Shown: positions 7,655 to 16,910 of the stretch, in pieces
Layout: each line of letters starts with the position of its first letter
Position numbering within the stretch: position 1 is the stretch's first letter
Assembly: GCA_003282205.1 (NCBI GenBank)
Contig: QBZW01000007.1
Span: 33,683-97,682, forward strand
From: Pelagibacteraceae bacterium AG-337-G04
GTDB lineage: Bacteria > Pseudomonadota > Alphaproteobacteria > Pelagibacterales > Pelagibacteraceae
Direction: 5' to 3'
DNA length: 64,000 nt
Program-made: the position numbers and the translations under genes
Notes under the pieces: model-generated
Database searches by the model: none
What the model was told of the DNA's origin: nothing
Seen by the model: only the letters and a program-made list of their open reading frames with translations

Positions 7655-8539
7655 TTATGCTGCTTTTAAATTTGCTATTTCAAATTCTAAATTTCCTAAA
7701 GTTGTTAATATCTCTTTTTTTTGGTTAGTATCTAAAAGCTTTAAAGGTGGTAATAGATTTTCAAATATTTTATTTTTTTCTGACATAACTGTGTGCAAAC
7801 TAGATATTAAATTATATTTTTCAAAACATCCTCTAACATCGCATAATTTTTTGTTTGAAGATAAATCTGAATTATTTTTAAAGGCGTCGTAAACTTCTCT
7901 AGCCAAAGTTCCAGTAATATTTGTTGTTGCTGTTATTATACCATCACACCCTAGCTCTAACCCTTTTAATAATTTTGATTCAGAACCAGGAAATATAGAA
8001 AAATTTTTAATTTTTAAAGTCTCAAATAAATTATAAGAACTATCCTTTACACCAACAATTTGATCTGGAAATTTTTTAACTAAAGTTTGAATACATTCAA
8101 TACTAAACTTATAACCTGAAAGTTTTTCAAAATTGTACAAAATAATTTTACAATCATTAACTACTTCAATTATTTTTGAATAAAAATTTATAACATCACT
8201 ATCATCATATTTATAATATGCAGGTGGCATTATTAGAAATGTATTAAAATTCAAAGACTTAGAAATTTTAATTAAATTAATGTTATCTGCAAGTGAATTT
8301 AAGCCTGTCCCTATTATAAATTTGTCTTTATATTTACTATTTGGTAATTGATTAAGTAGTTGTATTTTTTCACTCAGAGAAATTAATTGTGACTGACCTG
8401 TGCTTCCAAAAAAAACCACTCCATGACAACCCATGTCTATTACGTTTTCTGCATGCTTAATCGTATTATCTATATCAAGAGATAGATCATTTTTTAGTAT
8501 TGATAAAGAAGCGGCAAAAATACCTTTTAATTCAATCAT
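7655..8539 (-). CDS. Dihydrodipicolinate synthase/N-acetylneuraminate lyase family aldolase
   Basis: A 294-residue class I aldolase of the DapA/NanA superfamily, a cytosolic TIM barrel. The Schiff-base lysine is in IVGVKDSS (about 161-168), the proton-relay tyrosine in ILYNFEKLSG (about 130-139) and the substrate loop in GSTGQSQLIS (about 45-54). The loop departs from the GTTGE form typical of DapA. With no lysine-pathway neighbours, a different 2-oxo-acid aldolase role is likelier than lysine synthesis. It sits immediately before cfa and is probably co-transcribed; the link between the two activities is not obvious. Substrate unknown. Confidence 0.85.
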   Translation of the reverse strand: MIELKGIFAASLSILKNDLSLDIDNTIKHAENVIDMGCHGVVFFGSTGQSQLISLSEKIQLLNQLPNSKYKDKFIIGTGLNSLADNINLIKISKSLNFNTFLIMPPAYYKYDDSDVINFYSKIIEVVNDCKIILYNFEKLSGYKFSIECIQTLVKKFPDQIVGVKDSSYNLFETLKIKNFSIFPGSESKLLKGLELGCDGIITATTNITGTLAREVYDAFKNNSDLSSNKKLCDVRGCFEKYNLISSLHTVMSEKNKIFENLLPPLKLLDTNQKKEILTTLGNLEFEIANLKAA

Positions 8540-8593
8540 AATATAAAATTAATATATAATAAAATTTAGTAAAGTATTAATATCCCTTAAGAT

Positions 8594-9100
8594 TTATATA
8601 CTCTTGATTACAATTTCTTTTGCTTCATTAACAATTGAGGCAAGTCTATTTAACTCTGGGCTAATATCAGGATGAATTTTTTTCATAATTTTTTTATATG
8701 AGTTTAAGATTTCATTTTTTGAATATTTTTTTTTGGGATCTAGATTTAAAATTTTATATGCTTCATCTAAATTCATATTTTGTTGAGTATTTGTCTGATT
8801 AAAATTATTAAAATTAAATCTTCCAGAGTTTTTAAGGACTCTGAACAAGCCCCAAAGTCTTAGTAATTGGAAAAGTGAGATTCCTGCTTTAGTTTTTATT
8901 AGCGGCAAAATAGCCAAAACAAATGGTAATGAAAAAATATATCTACCAGCGTACACCATTAAAAAAGCTAACAAAATTGAAGATAAAATTATGATTAATC
9001 TAATTATTTTTGAAATTCTCTTCGCAGAGGTCTTGGCAAACCAAGTTAGAAGAACATAAACTATTATAAAAATTATAACTGTTATAAAAAAAATATTCAT
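8594..9100 (-). CDS. Membrane-anchored J-domain protein (type III)
   Basis: A 168-residue protein. Hydrophobic helices lie at about 2-20 and 35-70 and are followed by a polar linker (NFNNFNQTNTQQN). A compact C-terminal J domain (about 108-168) has LDEAYKILNLDP at its start and the HPD loop in KKIHPDISPE. The architecture resembles Tim14-like membrane J-proteins, which recruit DnaK to the inner membrane. The start lies only 18 bases from the start of the divergent peptidase gene, so the two promoters must overlap coding sequence. It is the second J-protein in the window. Confidence 0.82.
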   Translation of the reverse strand: MNIFFITVIIFIIVYVLLTWFAKTSAKRISKIIRLIIILSSILLAFLMVYAGRYIFSLPFVLAILPLIKTKAGISLFQLLRLWGLFRVLKNSGRFNFNNFNQTNTQQNMNLDEAYKILNLDPKKKYSKNEILNSYKKIMKKIHPDISPELNRLASIVNEAKEIVIKSI

Positions 9101-9118
9101 ATATTAATAATTTTCTAA

Positions 9119-11194
9119 ATGAAAATACCACAACTTGAAAAGAAACCTGAAATAAAATCTTGTCACAACACAACTTGGGAAGATAACTATAGCTGGGTTC
9201 ATCAATCAAATATACTCGATGTTTTAAAAGATAGCTCAAAATTATTACCAGAAGTAAGAAAGTATTTAGAAAAAGAGAATGATTATTTTGAATATCAAAT
9301 GAATGATACCAAAGAAACTAGGAAAAAAATTTTTAATGAAATTAAAGGAAGAATTAAATTAGAGGATGAGTCTTTGCCCTTCAAAGATAAAAATTATGAA
9401 TATTGGACCAAAACCACAACGAAAGGTAACTATTCGATAAAGTTAAGAAGAAAAATTGGAGAAAAAAAAGTTGAAGAAATATGGAATGGAGATCTTGAAA
9501 AAGAAAAACTAAATACAGAGTATTTTGGTTTAGGTGATCTTGAAGTAAGTTTTGATGATAAATTTCTAGGATACTCTTTAGATTTAAAAGGTTCTGAATA
9601 TTATACAATTTATATAAGAGATATAAAATCAGGTAAATTGGTTACAGAAAAAATTGAGGAAACGAGTGGCAGTATAGAATTTAGTTTAGATGATAAATTT
9701 ATATTTTACTCTAAATTAGATGAGCATCATAGACCAAGAACAATATACAGACATAAAATTGGCACTCCTGTAAAAGAAGATAAGTTGATGTTTGAGGAAA
9801 AAAGTGAAGCTTTTACTGTAGGTATAGGTTTAAGCTCAGATGAAAAATATTTTATAATTACAAGTTCTGATCATAATACGTCTGAACAATATTACTTTAA
9901 AATTGATGAAAATAATCCAAATCCTAAATTAATCCAAAAGAGAAAAAGAGGTATAATTTACTCTGTAAACTCTTGGAATGGCTATTTTTACAAACATACG
10001 AATGAAAATGCTGAAGATTTTAAGATTGATAGATGTAATGATTTAGTTAAACAAAACTGGGAGTCATTTGTAAATGCAAAAGATGAAGTATTAATTGGAG
10101 GTTTAGTATTTTTAAAAAATTGGGTGATTAGATCTGAAACCTCTAATGCATTAGGAAAAATAATTTTGAGAAATTCCAAAACAAACGAAGAGGAAGAGAT
10201 AGTTTTTTGTGACGAGAAAGTAATAGTTCCAAGTATATCTTTAATTCAAAAAGATAAAGATACTGATAATGTATATTTGTCTTATTCATCTCCTAAAACT
10301 CCAGGAAGAACCTTTTTATATAATTTAAAATCAAAGGAAAAAAAACTTGTTAAAGAACAAGAAATTCCATCTGGACATAACCCCGATAATTATATTGTTG
10401 AAAGAATTGAATGTCCATCTCATGATGGACGAATGGTGCCAATAACAATAACAAGACATAAGGACACAATTCTGGATGGGTCATCGAATATTTTGTTATA
10501 TGGTTATGGTTCTTATGGCAATTCAATGTCGCCTGGGTTTTCATCTACACGATTAAGCTTGATTAATAGAAATATAATTTGGGTTACAGCGCATATAAGA
10601 GGAGGAATGGAAAGAGGAATGAAATGGTGGAAGGAGGGAAAGCTTTTAAACAAAAAAAATACATTTGAAGATTATATTGCAGTTGGAAAATTTTTGATTG
10701 AAAAAAAGTATACCTCTAAAGGAAAAATTATAGGAATGGGTGGTTCAGCAGGAGGGTTGCTGATGGGGGCAGTTGCAAACCAAGCTCCAGAACTATTTTT
10801 AGGGTTAATAATGGCTGTGCCTTTTGTAGATTCTTTAACAACTAACCTTGACCATTCATTGCCATTGACTATTGGGGAATTTGATGAATTTGGAAATGCG
10901 AAAGATAACAAAGATCATTTTGATTATATTTACTCATATGCTCCTTACAATAATATTAAAAAAATGGATTACCCAAATATTTTAATCACTACTAGTCTTA
11001 GTGACAATAGAGTCTTATTTGATGAACCAGCAAAATTTACTGCAAAACTAAGAGACTATAAAACAGATAATAACTTATTGTTATTAAAAACTGAGATGAA
11101 CGCTGGTCATGGAGGAAAGTCTGGTAGAGATGGTGCTATTGAGGAAATAGCTCTTGATTATGCTTTTGCTTTAAAGATTTCAGGAAAAATTTGA
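9119..11194 (+). CDS. ptrB: Prolyl oligopeptidase family serine peptidase (oligopeptidase B-like)
   Basis: A 691-residue S9A peptidase that hydrolyses short peptides. The N-terminus (EDNYSWVHQ, about 22-30) is the family's entry segment. A beta-propeller region covers roughly 75-400, followed by the alpha/beta hydrolase domain. Catalytic residues are visible: Ser in GMGGSAGGLLMG (about 540-551), Asp in TSLSDNRVLFDEP and His in AGHGGKSGR (about 661-669). Length and order match oligopeptidase B, which cleaves after basic residues; a plain prolyl oligopeptidase is the alternative. There is no signal peptide, so it is probably cytosolic. Confidence 0.9.
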   Translation: MKIPQLEKKPEIKSCHNTTWEDNYSWVHQSNILDVLKDSSKLLPEVRKYLEKENDYFEYQMNDTKETRKKIFNEIKGRIKLEDESLPFKDKNYEYWTKTTTKGNYSIKLRRKIGEKKVEEIWNGDLEKEKLNTEYFGLGDLEVSFDDKFLGYSLDLKGSEYYTIYIRDIKSGKLVTEKIEETSGSIEFSLDDKFIFYSKLDEHHRPRTIYRHKIGTPVKEDKLMFEEKSEAFTVGIGLSSDEKYFIITSSDHNTSEQYYFKIDENNPNPKLIQKRKRGIIYSVNSWNGYFYKHTNENAEDFKIDRCNDLVKQNWESFVNAKDEVLIGGLVFLKNWVIRSETSNALGKIILRNSKTNEEEEIVFCDEKVIVPSISLIQKDKDTDNVYLSYSSPKTPGRTFLYNLKSKEKKLVKEQEIPSGHNPDNYIVERIECPSHDGRMVPITITRHKDTILDGSSNILLYGYGSYGNSMSPGFSSTRLSLINRNIIWVTAHIRGGMERGMKWWKEGKLLNKKNTFEDYIAVGKFLIEKKYTSKGKIIGMGGSAGGLLMGAVANQAPELFLGLIMAVPFVDSLTTNLDHSLPLTIGEFDEFGNAKDNKDHFDYIYSYAPYNNIKKMDYPNILITTSLSDNRVLFDEPAKFTAKLRDYKTDNNLLLLKTEMNAGHGGKSGRDGAIEEIALDYAFALKISGKI

Positions 11195-11221
11195 ATAATC
11201 TTGTATTGAAATTCTAAAATT

Positions 11222-11294
11222 AGTCCCCATATAAACTCTGTATGTCGCCTTATGGGGCTTACATAAATTAACTTGCTTAACAAAAGGAGTAAAT
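11222..11294 (+). promoter_or_regulatory. ROSE-like RNA thermometer in the hsp20 leader (candidate)
   Basis: The leader has a 7-bp hairpin (CCCCATA 11225-11231 with TATGGGG 11251-11257). It also has a small 3' hairpin in which TTGCT (11273-11277) can pair with the ribosome binding site AGGAG (11285-11289), five bases before the ATG. The pairing leaves one G-G opposition in the middle. A UYGCU element masking AGGA with a G-G pair is the hallmark of ROSE thermometers on small heat-shock genes. The assignment is by pattern; no folding energy was computed. Confidence 0.6.
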
Positions 11295-11741
11295 ATGACA
11301 AGTAAGGATCTATCAATCTTTAACTCACTAAGACCATTTTCTATTGGTTTCGACGATATGTTTGACCAATTTGAAAGTATGCTTGGTAATGGTGGTATGA
11401 CAATGCAATCAAATTATCCACCATACAACATTAGAAAAACCGGTAATGACAATTATTCAATTGAGGTTGCGTTAGCTGGCTTTAATAAAAAAGATGTCGA
11501 GGTTGAGTTCGAAGATAATATACTAACAGTTAGAACTAAACAGCTTAATAAGTCTGAAGATCAAAATGTAGACGGTGAAATAATTCACAAAGGAATTTCA
11601 CAAAGACAATTTGCAAGATCTTTTACTATTGCAGATGATGTAAAAGTAAATGAAGCTGAACTTAAGGATGGACTTTTGACAATTGCTTGTGAAAGGATTT
11701 TACCAGATCATAAGAAAAAAAGACTTATTGATATTAAGTAA
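11295..11741 (+). CDS. Small heat-shock protein Hsp20 (IbpA-like)
   Basis: A 148-residue alpha-crystallin-type chaperone that holds unfolding proteins for the DnaK system. The N-terminal arm (RPFSIGFDDMFDQFESM, about 13-29) is the alphaproteobacterial class A type. The alpha-crystallin domain (about 38-130) contains YNIRKTGNDNYSIEVALAGF and the closing A-x-L-x-x-G-L-L motif in EAELKDGLLTIAC. The C-terminal tail has an IxI-like anchor region with KKKRLIDIK. It is a single-gene unit with a ROSE-like leader and a GC-rich terminator behind it, so heat induction at translation is likely. Confidence 0.95.
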   Translation: MTSKDLSIFNSLRPFSIGFDDMFDQFESMLGNGGMTMQSNYPPYNIRKTGNDNYSIEVALAGFNKKDVEVEFEDNILTVRTKQLNKSEDQNVDGEIIHKGISQRQFARSFTIADDVKVNEAELKDGLLTIACERILPDHKKKRLIDIK

Positions 11742-11756
11742 TAAATTTTAACCTTG

Positions 11757-11778
11757 CTTGTGGGGTTCGCCCCACAAG
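11757..11778. terminator. Hairpin terminator between hsp20 and the lipoprotein gene
   Basis: A 9-bp perfect stem, CTTGTGGGG / CCCCACAAG, with a TTCG tetraloop. It lies 15 bases after the hsp20 stop and directly before the stop of the convergent lipoprotein gene. The flanking T tracts are short on both strands, so efficiency is uncertain. The position suits bidirectional use. Confidence 0.8.
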
Positions 11779-11779
11779 T

Positions 11780-12082
11780 TTAAAAACATCCACTAGAACT
11801 AAAAGATACAATTGTTCCACTAACATTAACTTCAAATCTTCGCTCACATGGAACACCATACTTTTTAGTTTTGTAAATTAAAACTTCATTTCCTATTTCA
11901 TTTATTATGTCTTCACTTGGAGACCCTAATTCTAACTTCATTTTGTTAACATCCCCACCAACATATAAACCATATTTTTTATTCTCCTTTTCTACAACCT
12001 CGTTAGTTTTATTTTGAATAGTTTGACAGCCTACAGTTAAAAAAAGGATTGATATTAACATGATAACAAATTTAATTTTCAT
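11780..12082 (-). CDS. Small lipoprotein, BamE-like fold candidate
   Basis: A 100-residue protein with a type II signal peptide: a charged start, a hydrophobic core and lipobox LTVGC with Cys19. The mature part has MKLELGSPSEDII, then a strand pattern (EVLIYKTKKYGVPCERRFEV) and VSGTIVSFSSSGC. The LGxP turn followed by a Y-containing strand and a closing strand resembles the BamE/SmpA lipoprotein fold, but BamE itself is usually longer and differs in motif. Two cysteines (in VPCERR and SSGCF) could form a disulfide. It faces hsp20 across the terminator and is divergent from the importer operon. Confidence 0.65.
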   Translation of the reverse strand: MKIKFVIMLISILFLTVGCQTIQNKTNEVVEKENKKYGLYVGGDVNKMKLELGSPSEDIINEIGNEVLIYKTKKYGVPCERRFEVNVSGTIVSFSSSGCF

Positions 12083-12220
12083 GATTATTTATAATACTGA
12101 AATGTGACAAAAGATTAACTTAAAAGTTGAAAAAAAAATAAGTTTTCTATCAAAATTTGTTAAATATAATGTATTTATATTACTTAATTCTTTATTTTTA
12201 TTACTATCAAACTGATTCTC

Positions 12221-13720
12221 ATGAATACAAAACTCAAAGTATCAGAAATTTCAAAAATTTATCCAGGATGCATTGCAAATGATAAAGTATCATTAGAATT
12301 TGAAAGCGGGAAAATATACGCTTTATTGGGAGAAAATGGTGCTGGCAAGTCTACGCTAGTTAAGATCCTATCAGGAGTTGTAAAACCTGATGAAGGTAAA
12401 GTTTTTTTAAACAACAAAAGTATTAAACTAAATTCTCCTTTAGATGCCAAAAAAAATAATATTGGAATGGTTTTTCAACATTTCAATCTTTTTGAGACTT
12501 TATCTGTCTTTGAAAATTTAAGTATCGATAGCAACAAAACAAATGAAGATCTAAGAGTTTTGGTCAACGATATATTAAAAAAATACAATTTTAAAATTGA
12601 TCTAGATATTCCGGTTCTAAATTTATCTGCTGGTCAAAAACAAAAGGTAGAAATTATAAGGTGTTTAATTAGAAATCCAAAAGTATTGATTATGGATGAA
12701 CCAACATCAGTTTTAACTGAACAAGAAACTGATGATTTGTTTATTTCTTTAAAACAATTTTCTAATGAGGGAATTTTAATTATATATATTACTCATAAAT
12801 TAAAAGAAGTATTGTCCCTTTGTGATGAGGTAGCTGTAATGAGAAAGGGTAAAGTAGTTTCGGTTAGTAATACAATTGATGAAAAAATTGAAAGTTTAGC
12901 AAATAAAATGGTTGGCGAAAGCTTAAATACTATCAAAAAAAAAATTAATAATTTTAAAGATAGTGAGGAGATTTTAAAAATCTCAAACTTAAATTTTGAA
13001 AGTGACGATCCATATGAAACAAACTTAATTGATTTAAACTTTTCTCTAAAAAAAGGAGAATGTTTAGGAATAGCTGGAATTTCAGGAAATGGGCAGAGTG
13101 AACTATTTCAAATACTGAGTGGAGAAATAATTACTGAAGATACTTCTATAATGTTTAGAAATAAAGAGATAAGTAAATTAAATCCAAGAGAGAGAAGAGA
13201 TTACCTAATGGCTTTTTCACCTGAAGATCGTATCTCTCAGGCTGCAGTTCCTGAGTTAAAGATATATGAAAATGTTGCATTAAACAATTTTAAGTCATCA
13301 AACTTTTTTGAAAAAGGTTTAGTAAATGAAAAAAAAATAAAAGATCACACACAGAAGATACTTTCTAATTTTTCAGTAAACACAGATAACGTTGAATTAA
13401 AAAGCCAATTTTTATCTGGTGGAAATCTTCAAAAATTAATTATTGGAAGAGAATTAATTACTTCTCCTGAACTGTTAGTTTGTTTTAACCCTACATGGGG
13501 TCTTGATGTTGGGGCAATCAATTACATTCATGAAAATTTAATAAATATCAATCAACAAGGAAAATCTTCTATATTGATTTCTACAGATAACGATGAGCTT
13601 TTAAAATTGAGTGACAGAGTTTGTGTGATTTATAAAGGTAAATTGTCTAAAATAATGAACGCAGAGAATGTAACTCCTGAAAAATTAGGAATTCTAATGG
13701 GTGGAGGTTCAATTGATTAA
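12221..13720 (+). CDS. BMP-family ABC importer, double ATP-binding protein
   Basis: A 499-residue fusion of two ABC ATPase domains, as in sugar and nucleoside (BMP-type) importers. Domain 1 has Walker A GENGAGKST, signature LSAGQKQKV and Walker B VLIMDEPTSVL. Domain 2 is degenerate in the way normal for this family: GISGNGQSE in place of Walker A, signature LSGGNLQKL and FNPTWGLD at the Walker B site. It heads a four-gene unit with two permeases and a binding protein. Its 3' end overlaps the first permease. The second-domain changes are not decay. Confidence 0.93.
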   Translation: MNTKLKVSEISKIYPGCIANDKVSLEFESGKIYALLGENGAGKSTLVKILSGVVKPDEGKVFLNNKSIKLNSPLDAKKNNIGMVFQHFNLFETLSVFENLSIDSNKTNEDLRVLVNDILKKYNFKIDLDIPVLNLSAGQKQKVEIIRCLIRNPKVLIMDEPTSVLTEQETDDLFISLKQFSNEGILIIYITHKLKEVLSLCDEVAVMRKGKVVSVSNTIDEKIESLANKMVGESLNTIKKKINNFKDSEEILKISNLNFESDDPYETNLIDLNFSLKKGECLGIAGISGNGQSELFQILSGEIITEDTSIMFRNKEISKLNPRERRDYLMAFSPEDRISQAAVPELKIYENVALNNFKSSNFFEKGLVNEKKIKDHTQKILSNFSVNTDNVELKSQFLSGGNLQKLIIGRELITSPELLVCFNPTWGLDVGAINYIHENLININQQGKSSILISTDNDELLKLSDRVCVIYKGKLSKIMNAENVTPEKLGILMGGGSID

Positions 13721-14786
13721 AATTGAAAAACGTAATGATGTATCCCGTTCAATTTACCTTTTAACACCAATTTTAGCTATCTTTCTTACATTGTTTGGAG
13801 GCGGAATTATATTTTTTGCATTGGGATTTAATCCAATAGAAGCTTTAAAATTTTTTTTTATCACTCCTATTTCTGACTTATACGGATTAAGTGAACTTTT
13901 ATTAAAGGCTACACCACTTTGTTTAATAGCTATTGGTTTATCCTTTTGTTTTAAAAGTAATAATTGGAACATTGGAGCAGAAGGACAGTTAATTTTTGGT
14001 GGAATAGTTGGTGGAGGAGTTGCTTTATTATTCTATAATCACGATGGATTTTATGTTTTACCAATAATTATTGTATCTGGTGCAGTTGGTGGAATGGTAT
14101 TTGCAATGATACCCGCTATTTTAAAAACTTTTTTTAATACTAATGAAATTTTAGTGAGCTTAATGTTAGTTTATGTTGCTAAATTATTATTAGATTATTT
14201 AGTGGTTGGACCTTGGAGTAATCCTGAAGGTTTTAATTTTCCTGAAACAAGACAATTTAGTGCGTCTGCTAGAATGCCAATTTTGTTTGATGGTCTAAGA
14301 ATTCACGCTGGAATATTTATTACTCTTGTAACTGTATTCTTAAGCTGGATTATTTTATACAAAACATATTTAGGATTTCAGATTAAAGTATCAGGTTTGA
14401 GTTTGAAAACAGCTAATTATGCAGGATATAAAGGGAAAATAATGATCATAATTGTTTTTATGATTAGCGGGGCATGTGCAGGAATTGCAGGTGTTGGTGA
14501 AATTACTGGACCCATAGGTCAACTTCATAGGAATATTTCACCTGATTATGGTTTCACAGCTATAATTGTTGCTTTTTTAGGAAGACTAAATCCAGTTGGA
14601 ATTATATTCGCATCATTAATTGTTGCACTAACTTATTTAGGAGCAGAGACAGCTCAGATATTTTTACAAATACCAAAATATACAGGTCAAGTTTTTCAAG
14701 GAATGATTTTATTTTTTCTTCTTGCATCTGACTATTTACTATTTTTTAAAATTAAATTTTTAGGATTAAAAAAAAATGATATTTGA
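13713..14786 (+). CDS. BMP-family ABC importer permease 1
   Basis: A multispanning permease of about 357 residues of the BPD_transp_2 (branched-chain/ribose/nucleoside) type. It carries the conserved cytoplasmic segment NNWNIGAEGQLIFGGIVGG (about 83-101), and the late helix GACAGIAGVGEITGPIGQL is typical of YufP/NupP-like subunits. No ATG fits the beginning. TTG at 13713 with GGAGG five bases upstream is the best start, and a GTG at 13701 is the alternative. Either start lies inside the end of the ATPase gene. Together with permease 2 it forms the heterodimeric channel. Confidence 0.9.
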   Translation: MIKIEKRNDVSRSIYLLTPILAIFLTLFGGGIIFFALGFNPIEALKFFFITPISDLYGLSELLLKATPLCLIAIGLSFCFKSNNWNIGAEGQLIFGGIVGGGVALLFYNHDGFYVLPIIIVSGAVGGMVFAMIPAILKTFFNTNEILVSLMLVYVAKLLLDYLVVGPWSNPEGFNFPETRQFSASARMPILFDGLRIHAGIFITLVTVFLSWIILYKTYLGFQIKVSGLSLKTANYAGYKGKIMIIIVFMISGACAGIAGVGEITGPIGQLHRNISPDYGFTAIIVAFLGRLNPVGIIFASLIVALTYLGAETAQIFLQIPKYTGQVFQGMILFFLLASDYLLFFKIKFLGLKKNDI

Positions 14787-15708
14787 TTTAAATTTTTTTG
14801 GCATGTTAATTGGAGCAATAATGGCATCCTCAGTACCATTAATACTGGCAGCATCAGGCGAACTAATAACTGAGAGATCTGGTGTTTTAAATCTTGGTGT
14901 AGAAGGAATGATGATTGTAGGAGCTATCTCTGGTTTTGCTTTAATGGTTTTAACTGATAATCTTTTTTTAGCGGTAATTGGATCAATGTTATCTGGTTTA
15001 ATCATCTCATCAATATTTGGTTTTCTCACTCAGACTCTCTTTACAAACCATGTTGCTTCTGGATTGGCATTAACTATTTTTGGAATTGGTATATCTGCGA
15101 TGATTGGAAAGAATTTTGTAGGTATTCCTGGTAAAGATTTCCCATTATTACTTGTAAATTTGAGAGAAAGCATACCTTTTTTAGGGCCGATTTTGTTTGG
15201 GCACTCAATAATTCTTTATGTTGCATTTGCTTTGCCTTTTGCGACCAATTATTTTTTAAAAAAAACGAAATTAGGTTTGATAGTAAGAGCCGTTGGTGAT
15301 TCGCCAGTTTCAGCTTCAAATCAAGGAATTAATGTTGCATTAGTAAGATATAGTTGCATTCTTTATGGCGGAGCCATGTGCGGTTTAGCTGGAGCCTATC
15401 TGTCTCTTATTTATACTCCACAATGGATCGAAAATATGACAGCTGGCAGAGGTTGGATAGCTTTAGCTTTAGTAGTTTTTGCAACCTGGAGTCCACTAAA
15501 AGTTTTAGCTGGAGCAATAATATTCGGTGGAGTAACAATTATGCAGTTACATTTGCAAGCAATAGGATTGAGAATTCCTGTTCAATTATTAAGTGCATTA
15601 CCCTATATTATGACAATTATAGTTTTAGTTGTAATTTCACGTGACAGTAGAAAAATTAAACTTAATACTCCAACCTCGCTAGGACAAATCTTCTATAAGG
15701 AAAAGTAA
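14776..15708 (+). CDS. BMP-family ABC importer permease 2
   Basis: A 310-residue permease of the same family as its neighbour. The hallmark segment is ITERSGVLNLGVEGMMIVG (about 31-49), the site that contacts the ATPase subunit, and AVGDSPVSASNQGIN (about 174-188) matches the second conserved loop. Eight or more hydrophobic helices are evident. Its start overlaps the end of permease 1 by 11 bases, implying coupled translation. An 84-base A/T-rich gap separates it from the binding-protein gene, so the latter may also have its own promoter for higher expression. Confidence 0.92.
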   Translation: MIFDLNFFGMLIGAIMASSVPLILAASGELITERSGVLNLGVEGMMIVGAISGFALMVLTDNLFLAVIGSMLSGLIISSIFGFLTQTLFTNHVASGLALTIFGIGISAMIGKNFVGIPGKDFPLLLVNLRESIPFLGPILFGHSIILYVAFALPFATNYFLKKTKLGLIVRAVGDSPVSASNQGINVALVRYSCILYGGAMCGLAGAYLSLIYTPQWIENMTAGRGWIALALVVFATWSPLKVLAGAIIFGGVTIMQLHLQAIGLRIPVQLLSALPYIMTIIVLVVISRDSRKIKLNTPTSLGQIFYKEK

Positions 15709-15792
15709 TGTTAGCTATTCCAAAATAAATATTTTTTTTTCAAAAATTATGATTAGTTTAGAAATCACAAATAAAATTTAAAGGGGAAATAA

Positions 15793-16857
15793 ATGTATAA
15801 ACTTTTTATGAAATATTTAATTTCTGTATTATTTTTGCTTGGTTTAAGTATTAGTGCGAATGCAGAATTTAAAGTTGGTTTTGTTTACGTAGGTCCTGTA
15901 ACAGATCACGGATGGACTTACCAACATGATGAAGGAAGAAAAGCAGTTGAGGCTGCAGGCATAAAAGCTACATATGTAGAAAGTGTCCAATATGGAGCAG
16001 ATTCTGAGAGAGTAATTAGACAGCTGGCTCAATCAGGACATGATTTGATTTTTACAACAAGTTTTGGATATATGGATCCAACAAATAATGTTGCTAAAGA
16101 TTTTCCAAACGTAAAATTTGAACACGCCACTGGATATAAAATGGATCACCCAAATGTATCGGTTTATTCTGCAAGATTTTATCAAGGGAGAACTCTTTTA
16201 GGTCATATTGCAGGAAAAATGACAAAAACAAATACTATTGGATATATTGCCTCTTTTCCAATTCCAGAAGTAATAAGAGGAATTAATGCTATGACGCTAG
16301 CTGCGCAAAAGGTTAATCCAGACATCAAAACAAAAATAATTTGGGTTTTTAGTTGGTATGACCCAGGGAAAGAAGCTGAGGCAGCTCAAGCTTTAATTGA
16401 TCAAGGTGCTGATATTATTATGCAACATACGGATAGCACTGCAGCGGTTCAAGTGGCTGAAAAAGCAGGAGTTTGGTCTTTTGGTCAAGCTAGTGATATG
16501 CAGAAATTCGCTCCAAAATCTATACTAACGTCAATAATTGATGATTGGGCACCTTACTATGTTGAACGGTCTATCGCGGCCAGAGACGGAACTTGGAGCC
16601 AACAAAATACTTGGCATGGATTAAAAGAGGGTATGGTTGCAATGGCACCATATAACCCAGCTATGGGAAGTGATTTAGTTAAGGAAGTAGAACAGCTTCA
16701 AAAAGACTTAGCATCTGGAAAAGCAAATTCTTTTACTGGTCCAATTTATGATCAAAAAGGAAATCTGCTTGTTGCTGAAGGTTCAGTTGCAGACGATGGT
16801 TTATTAGGTGGCATGAAAGTTTATGTTAAAGGAGTTGAAGGAGATGTTCCACAGTAA
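15793..16857 (+). CDS. BMP-family substrate-binding protein of the ABC importer
   Basis: A 354-residue periplasmic binding protein. The signal peptide (KYLISVLFLLGLSISANA) is followed by EFKVGFVYVGPVTDHGWTY, the family's opening strand and ligand loop. Internal motifs include FTTSFGYMDP, IGYIASFPIPEVIRGINA and ADIIMQHTDSTAA. There is no lipobox, so it is soluble, unlike the actinobacterial or Gram-positive Bmp/Med lipoproteins. A GGGG ribosome site lies nine bases upstream of the ATG. Family ligands are purine nucleosides and related compounds; the phosphoribosyltransferase just beyond the terminator supports a purine ligand here (inference). Confidence 0.93.
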   Translation: MYKLFMKYLISVLFLLGLSISANAEFKVGFVYVGPVTDHGWTYQHDEGRKAVEAAGIKATYVESVQYGADSERVIRQLAQSGHDLIFTTSFGYMDPTNNVAKDFPNVKFEHATGYKMDHPNVSVYSARFYQGRTLLGHIAGKMTKTNTIGYIASFPIPEVIRGINAMTLAAQKVNPDIKTKIIWVFSWYDPGKEAEAAQALIDQGADIIMQHTDSTAAVQVAEKAGVWSFGQASDMQKFAPKSILTSIIDDWAPYYVERSIAARDGTWSQQNTWHGLKEGMVAMAPYNPAMGSDLVKEVEQLQKDLASGKANSFTGPIYDQKGNLLVAEGSVADDGLLGGMKVYVKGVEGDVPQ

Positions 16858-16882
16858 TAAACTTTAAAAAAAAATTAAAATT

Positions 16883-16910
16883 AAAGGCCAGCTTAGTCTG
16901 GCCTTTTTTT
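16883..16910. terminator. Bidirectional rho-independent terminator
   Basis: A GGCCAG / CTGGCC stem with a six-base loop, extended by AAA/TTT pairs and followed by a run of seven T on the plus strand. The minus strand also has a T-rich exit. It lies between the binding-protein gene and the convergent phosphoribosyltransferase gene, whose stop codon overlaps the T tract. Confidence 0.93.

Noticed and set aside
11757..11778. GC-rich hairpin after hsp20 as a regulatory leader of the lipoprotein gene
   Set aside because: It lies at the 3' end of both convergent genes, so a shared terminator is the simpler reading.
12900..13720. Degenerate Walker motifs in the second half of the importer ATPase, as if decaying
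   Set aside because: Changes such as FNPTWGLD are the normal form in the second domain of this transporter family.
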